Assembly (NCBI RefSeq): GCF_032854445.1
Contig: NC_088303.1
Location: 8,751,501 to 8,815,500 of the forward strand
Reading direction: 5' to 3'
DNA: 64,000 nucleotides
From: Liolophura sinensis
Lineage: Eukaryota > Mollusca > Polyplacophora > Chitonida > Chitonidae
Part shown: in pieces, positions 36,864 through 50,190 of the stretch
Layout of the letters: every line of letters starts with the position of its first letter
How positions within the stretch are numbered: position 1 is the first letter of the stretch
Notes under the pieces: generated by a model
Told to the model about the DNA's origin: nothing
Database searches by the model: none
What the model saw: only the letters and a program-made list of their open reading frames with translations
Translations under genes and position numbers: made by a program

Positions 36864-37791
36864 ACGTTTTCATCTTCATGTTCTGTGTTCGAAGGACACA
36901 TGTTCCACATACACGGCTTTCAAAGTTTCCATGCGACCTTACACCGTTTGTCATTGAGGCAGTCGGCCGGTCATTTGCATTCCCTCGCATAGATCGGCGA
37001 CCTTGACGATGCTACGCTATGCCCAGTGAAAAACAGTCGTCCCTTGGCAGACTTAGCCCGCTGTTAGTAAGAAATAATGCAAAAACACGACCAGTGTAAC
37101 AGCAAGTTTGTACATTCACATCTCAATCCACGACCTGCCATGCACAGACTCACTGCTCCACTGATAGCTCGGCCATCGTTAGAAAGTCAGCACTTGAAGC
37201 AGGGCACATGTCCATATCTGTCAATCACCCTGGCCTGTTTAACGTATAGTAAAGAGCACGAGGTCTGCGCAAAACAAAGCCAACTTTTACAGGTCCACGT
37301 CGTTTGCTGTTGTAGTTAGATGTCTACGCCATCTAATAGAGTACTGGAGTTAGATGGGAACTGGAATCAATGTCATCCTACAACCGTTTCGGGAGATCAC
37401 GGACAGTGTAGCCGAAAGCATCAGGTAAAATACTACAAACCCAGTCCAGTCCCCATCCAACTCCATGTTAAAGCAATAGGATTCCCACCTTTTTCTAAAC
37501 AAAAAACGGTGTTGTGATTTAAACGCTTGTAGCGAAAAAACTATTGATCGGAGCTGAAATCCGTTGACAAATGCTCGAAAGAGCATGTCTTGGGCTACAA
37601 TTTCGTGCAGGTTGCACATTTCTAGCTGTCACAGTTCTCAAATTACAGGTCTTTGAAATTACGTCACTTTTTTGAGTTTTTGACTTATATCTCAAAAAGT
37701 TTTACAGATATACAAAAAATACAACCAGATTCGGAATCAGCAGCTCAAGATACACCAGAATACGTTGAGAACAATTGAACTTTGAGAACTT

Positions 37792-37986
37792 TTTGTGACG
37801 TCACAAATTCGACCAATGGCGAGCTTCCAGAGTTTTGACCGGAAGTGAACCATTTTCGCAAACTTTAAAGAACTCGTAACCTACTAGTTGCATGTCAAGT
37901 TTTAAAAAGATCGGTTCAGTGGTTCTGGAGAAGAAGATTTTGAAAAGTTTTACACAAAATCCAATATGGCGGCCGAACCACGTGAC
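37792..37986 (+). promoter_or_regulatory. Housekeeping promoter motif cluster (representative, unit 2)
   Basis: In order: the 16 bp perfect palindrome TTTGTGACGTCACAAA containing a full CRE (TGACGTCA, 37796-37803), CCAAT (37813-37817), ACCGGAAGTG, the ETS/GABP consensus (37838-37847), a second CCAAT overlapping AATATGGCGGC, the YY1 consensus (37963-37973), and CCACGTGAC, a USF-type E-box (37978-37986). These are the motifs typical of animal housekeeping core promoters. TGACGTCA occurs in all 21 units and CACGTGAC in all 21; the others are intact in most. Whether the cluster drives transcription is not shown by sequence. Confidence 0.6.
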
Positions 37987-38139
37987 ATGAAAAAAAAATG
38001 GAGAATTTATCCCTGGAAAATCACCGCCAAAATTTGTGTGCAAAATTTCAGATCTCTATGTTCAACGGTGAAAAAGTTTCCTTGCTAACAAAGTTGGTAA
38101 AAAAAAAAATAATAATAAGAAAAAACAGAACGATAACAA

Positions 38140-38171
38140 TAGGGATCCCGTTCGGGAGAACGGGATCCCTA
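38140..38171. repeat. Hairpin cassette, unit 2/3 junction
   Basis: Perfect inverted repeat TAGGGATCCCGTTC/GAACGGGATCCCTA (14 bp arms) around a 4-base GGGA loop, preceded by gaaaaaacagaacgataaca. Single copy here. Confidence 0.95.
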
Positions 38172-38174
38172 ATA

Positions 38175-39490
38175 ACTAGAATGGATCTGCGAATAGCAGA
38201 TCCTAGGCCAGGATCCCGGATCGGATCGATGACGTTTTCATCTTCACGTTCTGTGTTCGAAGGACACATGTTCCACATGCACGGCTTTCAAAGATTCCAT
38301 GCAACCTTACACCGTTTGTCATTGAGGCAGTCGGCCGGTCATTTGCATTCCCTCGAATAGATCGGCGACCTTGACGATGCTACGCTATGCCCAGTGAAAA
38401 ACAGTCGTCCCTTGGCAGGCTTAAATCGCTATTAGTAAGAAATAATGCAAAAACACGACCAGTGTAACAGCAAGTTTGTACATTCACATCTTAATCCACG
38501 ACCTGCCATGCACAGACTCACTGCTTCACTGATAGCTCGGCCATCGTTAGAAAGTCAGCACTTATACCAGGGCACATCTCCATATCTGTCAATCACCCTG
38601 GCCTGTTTAACGTATAGTAAAGAGGACGAGGTCTGCGCAAAACAAAGCTAACTTTTACAGGTCCACGTCGTTTGCTGTTGTAGTTAGATGTCTACGCCAT
38701 CTAATAGAGTACTGGAGTTAGATGGGAACTGGAATCAATGTCATCCTACAACCGTTTCGGGAGATCACGGACAGTGTAGCCGAAAGCATCAGGTCAAATA
38801 CTACAAACCCAGTTCAGTCCCCATCTAACTCCATGTTAAAGCAATAGGATTAGCACCTTTTTCTAAACAAAAAACGGTGTTGTCATTTAAACGCTTGTAG
38901 CGAAAAAACTATTGATTGGAGATCAAATCCGTTGACGAATGCTCGAAAGAGCGTGTCTTGGGCTACAATTTCGCGCAGGTTGCACATTTCTAGCTCCTAC
39001 AGATTTCGAGTTACAGGTCATTGAAGTTACGTAACTTTTTTGAGTTTTTTGCTAATATCTCAAAAAGTTACACAGATATACAGAAAATACAAGCAGATTC
39101 GGAATCAGCAGCTCAAGATACATCAGAATACGTTCAAAACATTTGAACTTTAAGAACTTTTTGTGACGTCACAAATTCGACCAATGGCGAACTTCCAGAA
39201 TTTTGACCAGAAGTGAACCATTTTCGCAAACTTTAAAGAACTCGTAACTTACTAGCTGCATGTCAAATTTAAAAACGATCGGTTCAGTGGTTCTGGAGAA
39301 GAAGATTTTTAAAGATTTTACACAAAATCCAATATGGCGTCCGAACCACGTGACATAGCAAAAAAGTGGAGAATTTGTCCCGAGATATTCACCGCCAGAA
39401 TATGTGTGCAAAATTTGAGACCTGTATGTTGAACAGTAAAAAAGTTTCCATGCGAACAAAGTCGGTGAAAAAAAAATAATAATAATAATA
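38175..39490. repeat. Array unit 3
   Basis: Tail class A. The ETS site is changed (ACCAGAAGTG) and the YY1 site is changed (ATGGCGTC), while CRE and E-box remain. A 142-codon minus-strand frame (39594-39169) runs across the unit junction through the (TAA)n as an isoleucine run. Confidence 0.95.
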
Positions 39491-40795
39491 ACTAGAATGG
39501 ATCTGCGAATGGCAGATCCTAGGCCGGGATCCCGGATCGGATCGATGACGTTTTCCCCTTCATGATCTGTGATCGAAGGACAGATGTTCCACATACACCG
39601 CTTTCAAAGTTTCCATGCGACCTTACACCGTTTGTCACTGAGGCAGTCGGCCGGTCATTTGCATTCCCTCGAATAGATCGGCGACCTCAATCATTCTACG
39701 CTATGCCCAGTGAAAAACGGTCATTCCTTGGCTGACTTAGCCCGCTATTTGTAAGAAATAACGCAAAAACACGACCAGTGTAACAGCAAGTTTGTTCATT
39801 TACATCACAATCCACGACCTGCCATGCACAGACTCACTGCTCTACTGATAGCTCGGCCATCGTTAGAAAGTCAGCACTTGGACCAAGGCACATGTCCAAA
39901 TTTGTCAATCACCCTGGTCTGTTTAACGTATAGTAAAGAGCACAAGGTCTGCGCAAAACAAAGCTAACTTTTACAGGTTCACGTCGTTTACTGTTGTAGT
40001 TAGATCTCTACTCCATCTAATAGAGTACTGTATATCTGAGTGTCGTCCTACAACCGTTTCGGGAGATCACGGATAGTGTAGCCGAAGGCATCAGGTCAAA
40101 TACTATAAACCCAGTCCAGTCCCCATCTAACTCCATGTTAAAGCAATAGGATTCCCACTTTTTTCTAAACAAAAAACGGTGTTGTGATTTAAACGCTTGT
40201 AGCGAAAAAACTATTGATCGGAGCTCAAATCCATTGACGACTGATCGAAAGAGCATGTCTTGGGCTACAATTTGGTGCAGGTTGCACATTTCTAGCTTCT
40301 ATTGTTCTCGATTAAAACGCCATTGAAATTACGTCACTTTTTTGAGTTTTTTGCCTGTATCTCAAAAAATTACACAGATATGCAAAAAATATAACCAGAT
40401 TCAGAATCAGCAGCTCAAGATACATCAGAATGCGTTAAGAACATTTGAACTTTAAGAACTTTTTGTGACGTCACAAATTCGACCAATAGCGAGCTTCCAG
40501 AGTTTTGACCGGAAGTGAACCATTTTCGCAAACTTTAAAGAACTCGTGACCTACTAGCTACATGTGAAATTTAAAATCGATCGGTTCATTGGTTCTGGAG
40601 AAGAAGATTTTTAAAAGTTTTATACAAAATCCAATATGGCGGCCGAACCACGTGACATCAAAAAAAAATGGAGAATTTATCCCTGGAAAATCTCCGCCAG
40701 AATTTGTGTGCAAAATTTGAGACCTCTATGTTGAACAGTAAAAAAGTTTCCTTGCTAACAAAGTCGGTGAAAAAAAAATAATAATAATAATAAGA
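39491..40795. repeat. Array unit 4
   Basis: Tail class B. All five promoter motifs present. It has a shorter variant before the midpoint (tactgtatatctgagtgtcg, near 40026) that unit 14 shares in altered form. Confidence 0.95.
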
Positions 40796-42112
40796 ACTAG
40801 AATGGATCTGCGAATAGCAGATCCTAGGCCGGGATCCCGGATCTGATCGATGACGTTTTCCCCTTCATGTTCTGTGTTCGAAGGACACATGTTCCATATA
40901 CACGGCTTTCAAAGTTTCCATGCGAGTTTACACCGTTTGTCACTGAGGCAGACGGCCGGTCATATGCATTCCCTCGAATAGATCAGCGACCTTGATGATT
41001 CTACGCTATGCCCAGTGAAAAACGGTCGTCCCTTGGCAGACTTAGCCCGCTATTTGTAAGAAATAAGGCAAAAACACGACCAGTGTAACAGCAAGTTTGT
41101 ACATTCACATCTCAATCTACGACCTGCCATGCACAGACTAACAGCTCCACTGATAGCTCGGCCACCGTTAGAAAGTCAGCAGTTATACCAGGGCACATGT
41201 CCATATCTGTCAATCATCCTGGTCTGTTTAACGTATAGTAAAGAGGACGAGGTCTGCGCAAAACAAAGTTAACTTTTACAGGTCCATGTCATTTGCTGTT
41301 GTAGTTAGATCTCTACGCCTTTTAATAGAGTACTGGAGATAGATGGGAACTGGAATCAATGTCATCCTACAACTGTTTCGCGAGATCACGGACAGTGTGG
41401 CCGAAAGCATCAGGTCAAATACTATAAACCCAGTCCAGTCCCCATCTAACTCCATGTTAAAGCAATAGGATTCCCACCTTTTTCTAAACAAAAAACGGTG
41501 TTGTGATTTAAACGCTTGTAGCGAAAAAACTATTGATCGGAGCTCAAATCCGTTGACGAATGATCGAAAGAGCATGTCTTGGGCTACAATTTCGTGCAGG
41601 TTGCACGTTTCTAGCTGTCCTAGTTCTCGAATTACAGGTCATTGAATTTACGTAACTTTATTGATTTTTTGGCTGATATCTCAAAAAGTTACACAGATAT
41701 GCAAAAAATACAAGCAGATTCGGAATCAGCAGCTCAAGATACATCAGAATACGTTCAGAACATATGAACTTTGAGAACTTTTTGTGACGTCACAAATTCG
41801 ACCAATGGCGAGCTTCCAGAGTTTTGACCGGAAGTGAACCATTTTCGCTAACTTTGAAGAACTCATGACCTACTAGTTGCATGTCAAATTTAAGAACGAT
41901 GGGTTCAGTGGTTCTGGAGAAGAAGATTTTTAAAGATTTTACTCAAAATCCAATATGGCGGCCGAACCACGTGACATAGCAAAAAAAAAAAAAATATACC
42001 CCTAGAAAATTTCCTCTAGATTGTGTGTGCAAAATTTTAAACTTCTATGTTGAACGGTGTTAGAGTTCTGCTGCTAACAAAATCGAAAAAAAAAATAATA
42101 ATAATAATAATA
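40796..42112. repeat. Array unit 5
   Basis: Tail class C (tatacccctagaaaatttcc, gttctgctgctaacaaaatc). Very similar to unit 7, including the changed midpoint cctttt near 41318. Confidence 0.95.
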
Positions 42113-43431
42113 ACTAGAATGGATCTGCGAATAGCAGATCCTAGGCCGGGATCCCGGATCTGATCGATGACGTTTTCCCCTTCATGTTCTGTGTTCGAAG
42201 GACACATGTTCCATATACACGGGTTTCAAAGTTTCCATGCGACCTTACACCCTTTGTCACTGAGGCAGTCGGCCGATCATTTGCATTCCCTCGAATAGAT
42301 CAGCGACCTTGATGATTCTACGCTATGCCCAGTGAAAAACGGTCGTCCCTTGGCAGACTTAGCCCGCTATTTGTAGGAAATAAGGCAAAAACACGACCAG
42401 TGTAACAGCAAGTTTGTACATTCACATCTCAATCTATGACCTGCCATGCACAGACTCACAGCTCCACTGATAGCTCGGCCACCGTTAGAAAGTCAGCAGT
42501 TATACCAGGGCACATGTCCATATCTGTCAATCACCCTGGTCTGTTTAACGTATAGTAAAGAGGACGAGGTCTGCCCAAAACAAAGCTAACTTTTACAGGT
42601 CCACGTTGTTTGCTGTTGAAGTTAGATCTCTGCGCCATCTAATAGAGTACTGGAGATAGATGGGAACTGGAATCAATGTCACCCCACAAGCGTTTCGGGA
42701 GATCACGGACAGTGTAAGCGAAAGCATCAGGTCAAATACTACAAACCCAGTCCAGTTCCCATCTAACTCCATGTTAAAGCAATAGGATTCCCGTCTTTTT
42801 CTAAACAAAAAACGGTGTTGTGATTTAAACGCTTGTAGCGAAAAACCTATCGATCGCAGCTCAAATCCATTGACGAATGCTCGAAAGAGCATGTCTTGGG
42901 CTACAATTTCGTGCAGGTTGCACATTTCTAGCTGTCATAGTTCTCGTTTAAAAGGCAATTGAAATTACGTCACTTTTTTCAGTTTTTTGCTAAAATCTCA
43001 AAAAGGTACACAGATATGCAAAAAATACAACCAGATTCAGAATCAGCAGCTCAATATACATCAGAATACGTTCAGAACATTTGAACTTTAAGAACTTTTT
43101 GTGACGTCACAAATTCGACCAATAGCGAGCTTCCAGAGTTTTGACCGGAAGTGAACCATTTTCTCAAACTTTGAAGAACTCGTGACTTACTAGCTGCATG
43201 TCGAATTTGAAAACGATCGGTTCAGTGGTTCTTGAGAAGAAGATTTTTAAAGATTTTACACAAAATCCAATATGGCGGCCGAACCACGTGACATGAAAAA
43301 AAAATGGAGAATTTATCCCTGGAAAATCACCGCCAAAATATGTGTGCGAAATTTGAGACCTCTATGTTGAACAGTGTAAAAGTTTCCTTGCTAACAAAGT
43401 CGGTGAAAAAAAAATAATAATAATAATAATA
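42113..43431. repeat. Array unit 6
   Basis: Tail class B, full length, motifs intact. Confidence 0.95.
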
Positions 43432-44874
43432 ACTAGAATGGATCTGCGAATAGCAGATCCTAGGCCGGGATCCCGGATCGGATCGATGACGTTTTTCCCT
43501 TTATGATCTTTGTTCGAAGGATACATGTTCCACAAACACGGCTTTCAAAGTTACCTTGCGACCTTACACCGTTTGTCACTGATGCAGTCGGCCGGTCATT
43601 TGCATTCCCTCATATAGATCGGCGACCTTAATGATGCTACGCTATGCCCAGTGAAAAACAGTCGTTCCTTGGCAGATTTAGCCCGCTAATTGTAAGAAAT
43701 CAGGCAAAAACACGACCAGTGTAACAGCCTGTTTGTACATTCACATCTCAATCCACGACATGCCATGCACAGACTCACTGCTCCACTGATAGCTCGGCCA
43801 TCGTTGGAAAGTCAGCACTTGGACCAGTTCACATGTCCATATCTGTTAATCACCCTGGACTGTTTAACGTATAGTAAAGAGGGCGAGGTCTGCGCAAAAC
43901 AAAGTTAACTTTTACATGTCCATGTCATTTGCTGTTGTAGTTAGATCTCTACGCCTTTTAATAGAGTACTGGAGATAGATGGGAACTGGAATCAATGTCA
44001 TCCTACAACTGTTTCGGGAGATCACGGACAGTGTGGCCGAAAGCATCAGGTCAAATACTATAAACCCAGTCCAGTCCCCATCTAACTGCATGTTAAAGCA
44101 ATAGGATTCCCACCTTTTTCTAAACAAAAAACGGTGTTGTCATTTAAACGCTTGTAGCGAAAAAACTATTGATCGGAGCTGAAATCCGTTGACGAATGCT
44201 CGAAAGAGCATGTCTTGGGCTACAATTTCGTGCAGGTTGCACGTTTCTAGCTGTCCTAGTTCTCGAATTACAGGTCATTGAAATTACGTAACTTTATTGA
44301 TTTTTTGGCTGATATCTCAAAAAGTTATACAGATATGCAAAAAATACAACCAGATTCGGAATCAGCAGCTCAAGATACACCAGAATACGTTCAGAACATA
44401 TGAACTTTGAGAACTTTTTGTGACGTCACAAATTCGACCAATGGCGAGCTTCCAGAGTTTTGACCGGAAGTGAACCATTTTCGCAAACTTTGAAGAACTC
44501 CTGACCTACTAGTTGCATGTCAAATTTGAGAACGATCGGTTCAGTGGTTCTGGAGAAGAAGATTTTTAAAGATTTTACTCAAAATCCAATATGGCGGCCG
44601 AACCACGTGACATAGCAAAAAAAAAAAAAATATACCCCTAGAAAATTTCCTCTAGATTGTGTGTGCAAAATTTTAAACTTCTATGTTGAACGGTGTTTGA
44701 GTTCTGCTGCTAACAAAATCGAAAAAAAAAAATAATAATAATAATAATAATAATAATAAGAAAAAACAGAACAATAACAATAGGGATCCCGTTCGGGAAG
44801 AACGGGATCCCTAATAAAAAGAAAAAACAGAACGATTACAATAGGGATCCCGTTCCGGAAGAACGGGATCCCTA
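43432..44874. repeat. Array unit 7 with two hairpin cassettes
   Basis: Tail class C like unit 5. Hairpins at 44781-44813 and 44842-44874. Both have a 5-base loop, the second with the variant core TTCCGGAA. The unit is extended to 1443 bp by these and a longer (TAA)n. Confidence 0.95.
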
Positions 44875-46180
44875 ACTAGAATGGATCTGCAAATAGCAGA
44901 TCCTAGGCCGGGATCCCGGATCGGATCGATGACGTTTTCCCCTTCATGTTCTGTGTTCGAAGGACACATGTTCCACATACACGGCTTTCAAAGTTTCCAT
45001 GCGACCTTACACCGTTTGTCACTGAGGCAGTCGGCCGGTCATTTGTATTCCCTCGAATAGATCGGCGACCCTAATGATGCCACGCTATGCCCGGTGAAAA
45101 ACGACCGTTTCTTGGTAGATTTAGCCCGCTATTTGTAAGAAATAACGCAAAAACACGACCAGTGTAACAGCAAGTTTGTACATTGACATCTCAATCCACG
45201 ACCTGCCATGCACGGACTCACTGCTCCACTGATAGCTCGGCCATCGTTAGAAAGTCAGGACTTGGACCAGGGCACATATCCATATCTGTCAATCTCCCTG
45301 GCCTGTTTAACGTATAGTAAAGAGGACAAGGTCTACGCAAAACAAAGCTAACTTTTACAGGTCCAGGTCATTTTCTGTTGTTGTTAGATCTCTACGCCAT
45401 CTAATAGAATACTGGAGTTAGATGTGAAATGGAATCAATGTCATCCTACAACCGTTTCGGGATATCACGGACAGTGTAGCCGAAAGCATCAGGTCAAATA
45501 CTATAAACCCAGTTAAGTCCCCATCTAACTCCATGTTAAATCAATAGGATTCCAATCTTTTCTAAACAAAAAACGGTGTTGTGATTTAAACGCTTGTAGC
45601 GAAAAAACTTTTGATCGGAGCTCAAATCCATTGACGAATGCTCGAAAGAGCATGTCTTGGGCTACAATTTCGTGCAGGCTGCACATTTCTAGCTGCCATA
45701 GTTCTCGAGTTACAGGTCATTGAAGTTACGTCACTTTTTTGAGTTTTTTGCTTATATCTCAAAAAGTTTTGCAGATACAAAAAAAATACAAGCAGATTCA
45801 GAATGAGCAGCTCAGGATACATCAGAATACGTTCAGAACAATTGAACTTTGAGAACTTTTTGTGACGTCACAAATTCGACCAATAGCGAGCTTCCAGAAT
45901 TTTGACCGGAAGTGAACCATTTTCGCAAACTTTAAAGAACTCGTGACCTACTAGCTGCATGTCAAATTTGAAACCGATCGGTTCAGTGGTTCTGGAGAAG
46001 AAGTTTTTTAAAGATTTTAAACAAAATCCAATATGGCGGCCGAACCACGTGACTTAAGAAAAAAACAAAAAATATACCCCTGGAAAATCACCGCCAGATT
46101 GTGTGTACAAAATTTGAGACCTCTATGTTGAACGGTGTTTGAGATCTGCTGCTCACAAAGTCGGTGAAAAAATAATAATA
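44875..46180. repeat. Array unit 8
   Basis: Tail class C, subtype with gacttaagaaaaaaacaaaa. Shares diagnostic changes with unit 13 (gaccctaatgatg near 45067 and cttttgcagata), so the two are closely related although five units apart. Confidence 0.95.
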
Positions 46181-47291
46181 ACTAGAATGGATCTGCGAAT
46201 AGCAGATCCTAGGCCGGGATCCCGGATCGGATCGATGACGTTTTCCCCTCCATGTTCTCTGTTCGAAGGACACATGTTCAACATTCACGGCTTTCAAAGT
46301 TTCCATGCGACCTTACACCGTTTGTCACTGAGGCAGTCGGCCGGTCATTTGCATTCCCTCAAATAGATCGGCGACCTTTATGATGCTACGCTATGCCCAG
46401 TGAAAACCGGTCGTTCCTTGGCAGACTTAGCCCACTATTTGTAAGAAATAACGCAAAACCAAGACCAGTGTAACAGCAAGTTTGTACATTGACATCTCAA
46501 TCCTTGACCTGCCATGCACAGACTCACTGCTCCACTGATAGCTCGGCCATCGTTAGAAAGTCAGCACTTGGACCACGGCACATGTCCATATCTGTTAATC
46601 ACCCTTGCCTGTTTAACGTATAGTAAAAAGGGCGAGGTCTGCGCAAAACAAAGCTAACTTTTACAGGTCCACGTCGTTTGCTGTTGTAGTTAGATCTCTT
46701 CGCCATCTAATAGAGTACTGGAGTTAGATGGGAACTGGAATCAATGTCATCCTACAACCGTTTCGGGAGATCACGGACAGTGTAGTCGAAAGCATCAGGT
46801 CAAATACTACAAACCCAGTCCAGTCCCCATCTAACTCCATGTTAAAGCAATAGGATTCCCATCTTTTTCTGAGCAAAAAACGGTGTTGTGATTTAAACGC
46901 TTGAAGCGAAAAAACTATTGATCGGAGCTCAAATCCGTTGACGAATGCTCGAAAGAGCATGTCTTGGGCTACAATTTCGTGCAGGTTGCACATTTCTAGC
47001 TGTCATAGTTCTCGAGTTACAGGTCATTGAACTTACGTAATTTTTTTGAGTTTTTTGCTAATATCTCAAAAAGTTACACAGATATGCAAAAAATACAAAC
47101 AGATTCGGAATCAGCAGCTCAAGATACATCAGAATACGTTCAGAACAAATGAACTTTGAGAACTTTTTGTGACGTCACAAATTCGACCAATGGCGAGCTT
47201 CCAGAATTTTGACCGGAAGTAAACCATTTTCGCAAACTTTAAAGAACTCTTAACTCACTAGCCCCATGTCAAATTTGAAAACGATCGGTTC

Positions 47292-47322
<31 letters not shown>

Positions 47323-47480
47323 TTTACACAAAATCCAATATGGCGGCCGAACCACGTGACATGAAAAAAAAATGGAGAATTTATCCCTGAAAAATCCCCG
47401 CCAGAATTTGTGTGCAAAATTTGAGACCTCTATGTTGAACGGTAAAAAAGTTTCCTTGCTAACAAAGTCGGTGAAAAAAA

Positions 47481-47511
<31 letters not shown>
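46181..47511. repeat. Array unit 9
   Basis: Tail class B. The ETS site has one change at its end (ACCGGAAGTA). Confidence 0.95.
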
Positions 47512-47513
<2 letters not shown>

Positions 47514-48811
47514 TAGAATGGATCTGCGAACAGCAGATCCTAGGCCGGGATCCCGGATCGGATCGATGACGTTTTCCCCTTCATGTTCTGAGTTCGAAGG
47601 ATACATGCGCAACATACACGGCTTTCAAAGTTTCCATGCGACCTTACACCGTTTGTCACTGAGGCAGTCGGCCAGTCATTTGCATTCCCTCGAATAGATC
47701 GGCGACCTTGATGATGCTACGCTATGCCCAGTGAAAAACGGTCGTTCCTTGGCAGACTTAGCCCGCTAATTGTAAGAAATAACGCAAAAACACGACCAGT
47801 GTAACAGCAAGTTTGAAGATTCACATCTCAATCCACGACCTGCCATGCACAGACTCACTGCTCCACTGATAGCTCGGCCATCGTTAGAAAGTCAGCACTT
47901 GGACCAGGGCATATGTCTTTATATGTCAATCACACTGGCCTGTTTAACGTATAGTAAAGAGCACGAGGTCTGCGCAAAACAAAACTAACTTTTACAGGTC
48001 CACGTCGTTTGCTGTTGTAGTTAGATCTCTACGCCATCTAAAAGAGTGCTGGAGTTAGATGGGAACTGGAATCAATGTCATCGTACAACCGTTTCGGGAG
48101 ATCACGGACAGTGTGGCCAAAAGCATCAGGTCAAATACTACAAACCCAGTCCAGTCCCCATCTAACTCCGTGTTAAAGCAATAGGATTCCCATCTTTTTC
48201 TAAACAAAAAACGGTGTTGTGATTTAAACGCTTGTAGCGAAAAAACCATTGATCGGAGCTCAAATCCGTTGACGAATGATCGAAAGAGCATGTCTTGGGC
48301 TACAATTTCGTGCAGGTTGCACATTTCTAGCTCTCACAGATCTCGAGTTACAGGTCATTGAAGTTACGTCACTTTTTTGAGTTTTTTGCTAATATCTCAA
48401 AAAGTTACACAGATATGCAAAAAATACAAGCAGATTCAGAATCAGCAGCTCAAGATACACCAGAATACGTTGAGAACATTTGAACTTTGAGAACTTTTTG
48501 TGACGTCATAAATTCGACCAATGGCGAACTTCCAGAATTTTGACCGGAAGTGAACCATTTTCGCAAACTTTAAAGAACTCGTAACTTACTAGCAGCATAT
48601 CAAATTTGAAACCGATCGGTTCAGTGGTTCCGGAGAAGAAGATTTTTGAAGATTTTACACAAAATCCAATATGGCGGCCGAAACACGTGACATGGCAAAA
48701 AAGTGGAGAATTTGTCCCGAGGTATTCACCGCCAGAATATGTGTGCAAAATTTCAAATCTGTATGTTAAACGGTAAAAAAGTTTCCATGCGAACAAAGTC
48801 GGTGAAAAAAA

Positions 48812-48846
<35 letters not shown>

Positions 48847-48957
48847 GAAAAAACAGAACGATTACAATAGGGATCCCGTTCGGGAGAACGGGATCCCTAA
48901 TAAGAAAAAACAGAACAATAACAATAGGGATCCCGTTCGGGAAGAACGGGATCCCTA
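47512..48957. repeat. Array unit 10 with two hairpin cassettes
   Basis: Tail class A, long (TAA)n, hairpins at 48868-48899 and 48925-48957. Resembles unit 12 in its second half. Confidence 0.95.
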
Positions 48958-50190
48958 ACTAGAATGGATCTGCGAATAGCAGATCCTAGGCCGGGATCCC
49001 GGATCGGATCGATGACGTTTTCCCCTTCATGATCTTTGTTCGAAGGACACATGTTCCACAAACACGGCTTTCAAAGTTACCTTGCGACCTTACACCGTTT
49101 GTCACTGAGGCAGTCGGCCGGTCATTTGCATTCTTTCATATAGATCGGCGACCTTAATGATGCTACGATATGCCCAGTGAAAAACGGTCGTTCCTTGGCA
49201 GACTTAACCCGCTAATTGTAAGAAATCAGGCAAAAACAACATCGTTGGAAAGTCAGCACTTGGACCAGGGCACATGTCCATATCTGTTAATCACCCTGGA
49301 CTGTTTAACATATAGTAAAGAGGGCGAGGCTTGCGCAAAACAAAGTTAACTTTTACAGGTCCATGTCATTTGCTGTTGTAGTTAGATCTCTACGCCTTCT
49401 AATAGAGTACTGGAGAGAGATGGGAACTGGAATCAATGTCATCCTACAACTGTTTCGGGAGATCACGGACAGTGTGGCCGAAAGCATCAGGTCAAATACT
49501 GTAAACCCAGTCCAGTCCCCATCTAACTCCATGTTAAAGCAATAGGATTCCCACCTTTTTCTAAACAAAAAACGGTGTTGTGATTTAAACGCTTGTAGCG
49601 AAAAAAATATTGATCGGAGCTGAAATCCATTGACGAATGCTCGAAAGAGCATGTCTTGGGCTACAATTTTGTGCAGGTTGCACATTTCTAGCTGTCCTAG
49701 TTCTCGAGTTACATGTCATTGAAGTTACGTAACTTTATTGATTTTTTGGCTGATATCTCAAAAAGTTACACAGATATGTAAAAAGTACAGGCAGATTCGG
49801 AATCAGAAGCTCAAGATACATCAGAATACGTTCAGAACAATTGAACTTTCAGAACTTTTTGTGACGTCACAAATTCGACCAATGGCGAGCTTCCAGAGTT
49901 TTGACCGGAAGTGAACCATTTTCGCAAAGTTTGAAGAATTCGTGACCTACTAGCTGCATGTCGAGTTTGAAAACGATCGGTTCAGTGGTTCTGGAGAAGA
50001 AGATTTTTAAAGATTTTACACAAAATCCAATATGGCGGCCGAATCACGTGACATAGCGAAAAAAAAAAAAATATACCCCTAGAAAATTTCCGCCAGATTA
50101 TGTGTGCAAAATTTTAAACTTCTGTGTTGAACGGTGTTTGAGTTCTGCTGCTAACAAAATCGAAAAAAAAAAAAAATAATAATAATAATA
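48958..50190. repeat. Array unit 11, internal deletion
   Basis: Tail class C. About 85 bp is missing at 49237-49242, where gcaaaaac joins atcgttgg, removing the stretch with cacatctcaatccacgac seen in other units. Length 1233 bp. Confidence 0.95.

Larger units (their letters stand above)
36807..38174. repeat. Array unit 2
   Basis: Full-length unit with tail class B (gagaatttatccctggaaaa) and one hairpin cassette at its end. All five promoter motifs are intact. Confidence 0.95.

Noticed and set aside
38140-38174. Plus-strand reading of hairpin plus TAATAA plus CTAG as a Helitron 3' end
   Set aside because: The base after CTAG is A rather than the expected T, and most units lack the cassette. 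The minus-strand reading of the head fits better.
38048-38360. Plus- and minus-strand frames over the unit head (products with Asp-Pro-Arg-Pro-Gly or Pro-Ile-Arg-Asp-Pro-Gly)
   Set aside because: They translate the palindromic head and recur because the DNA is repeated; no coding evidence.
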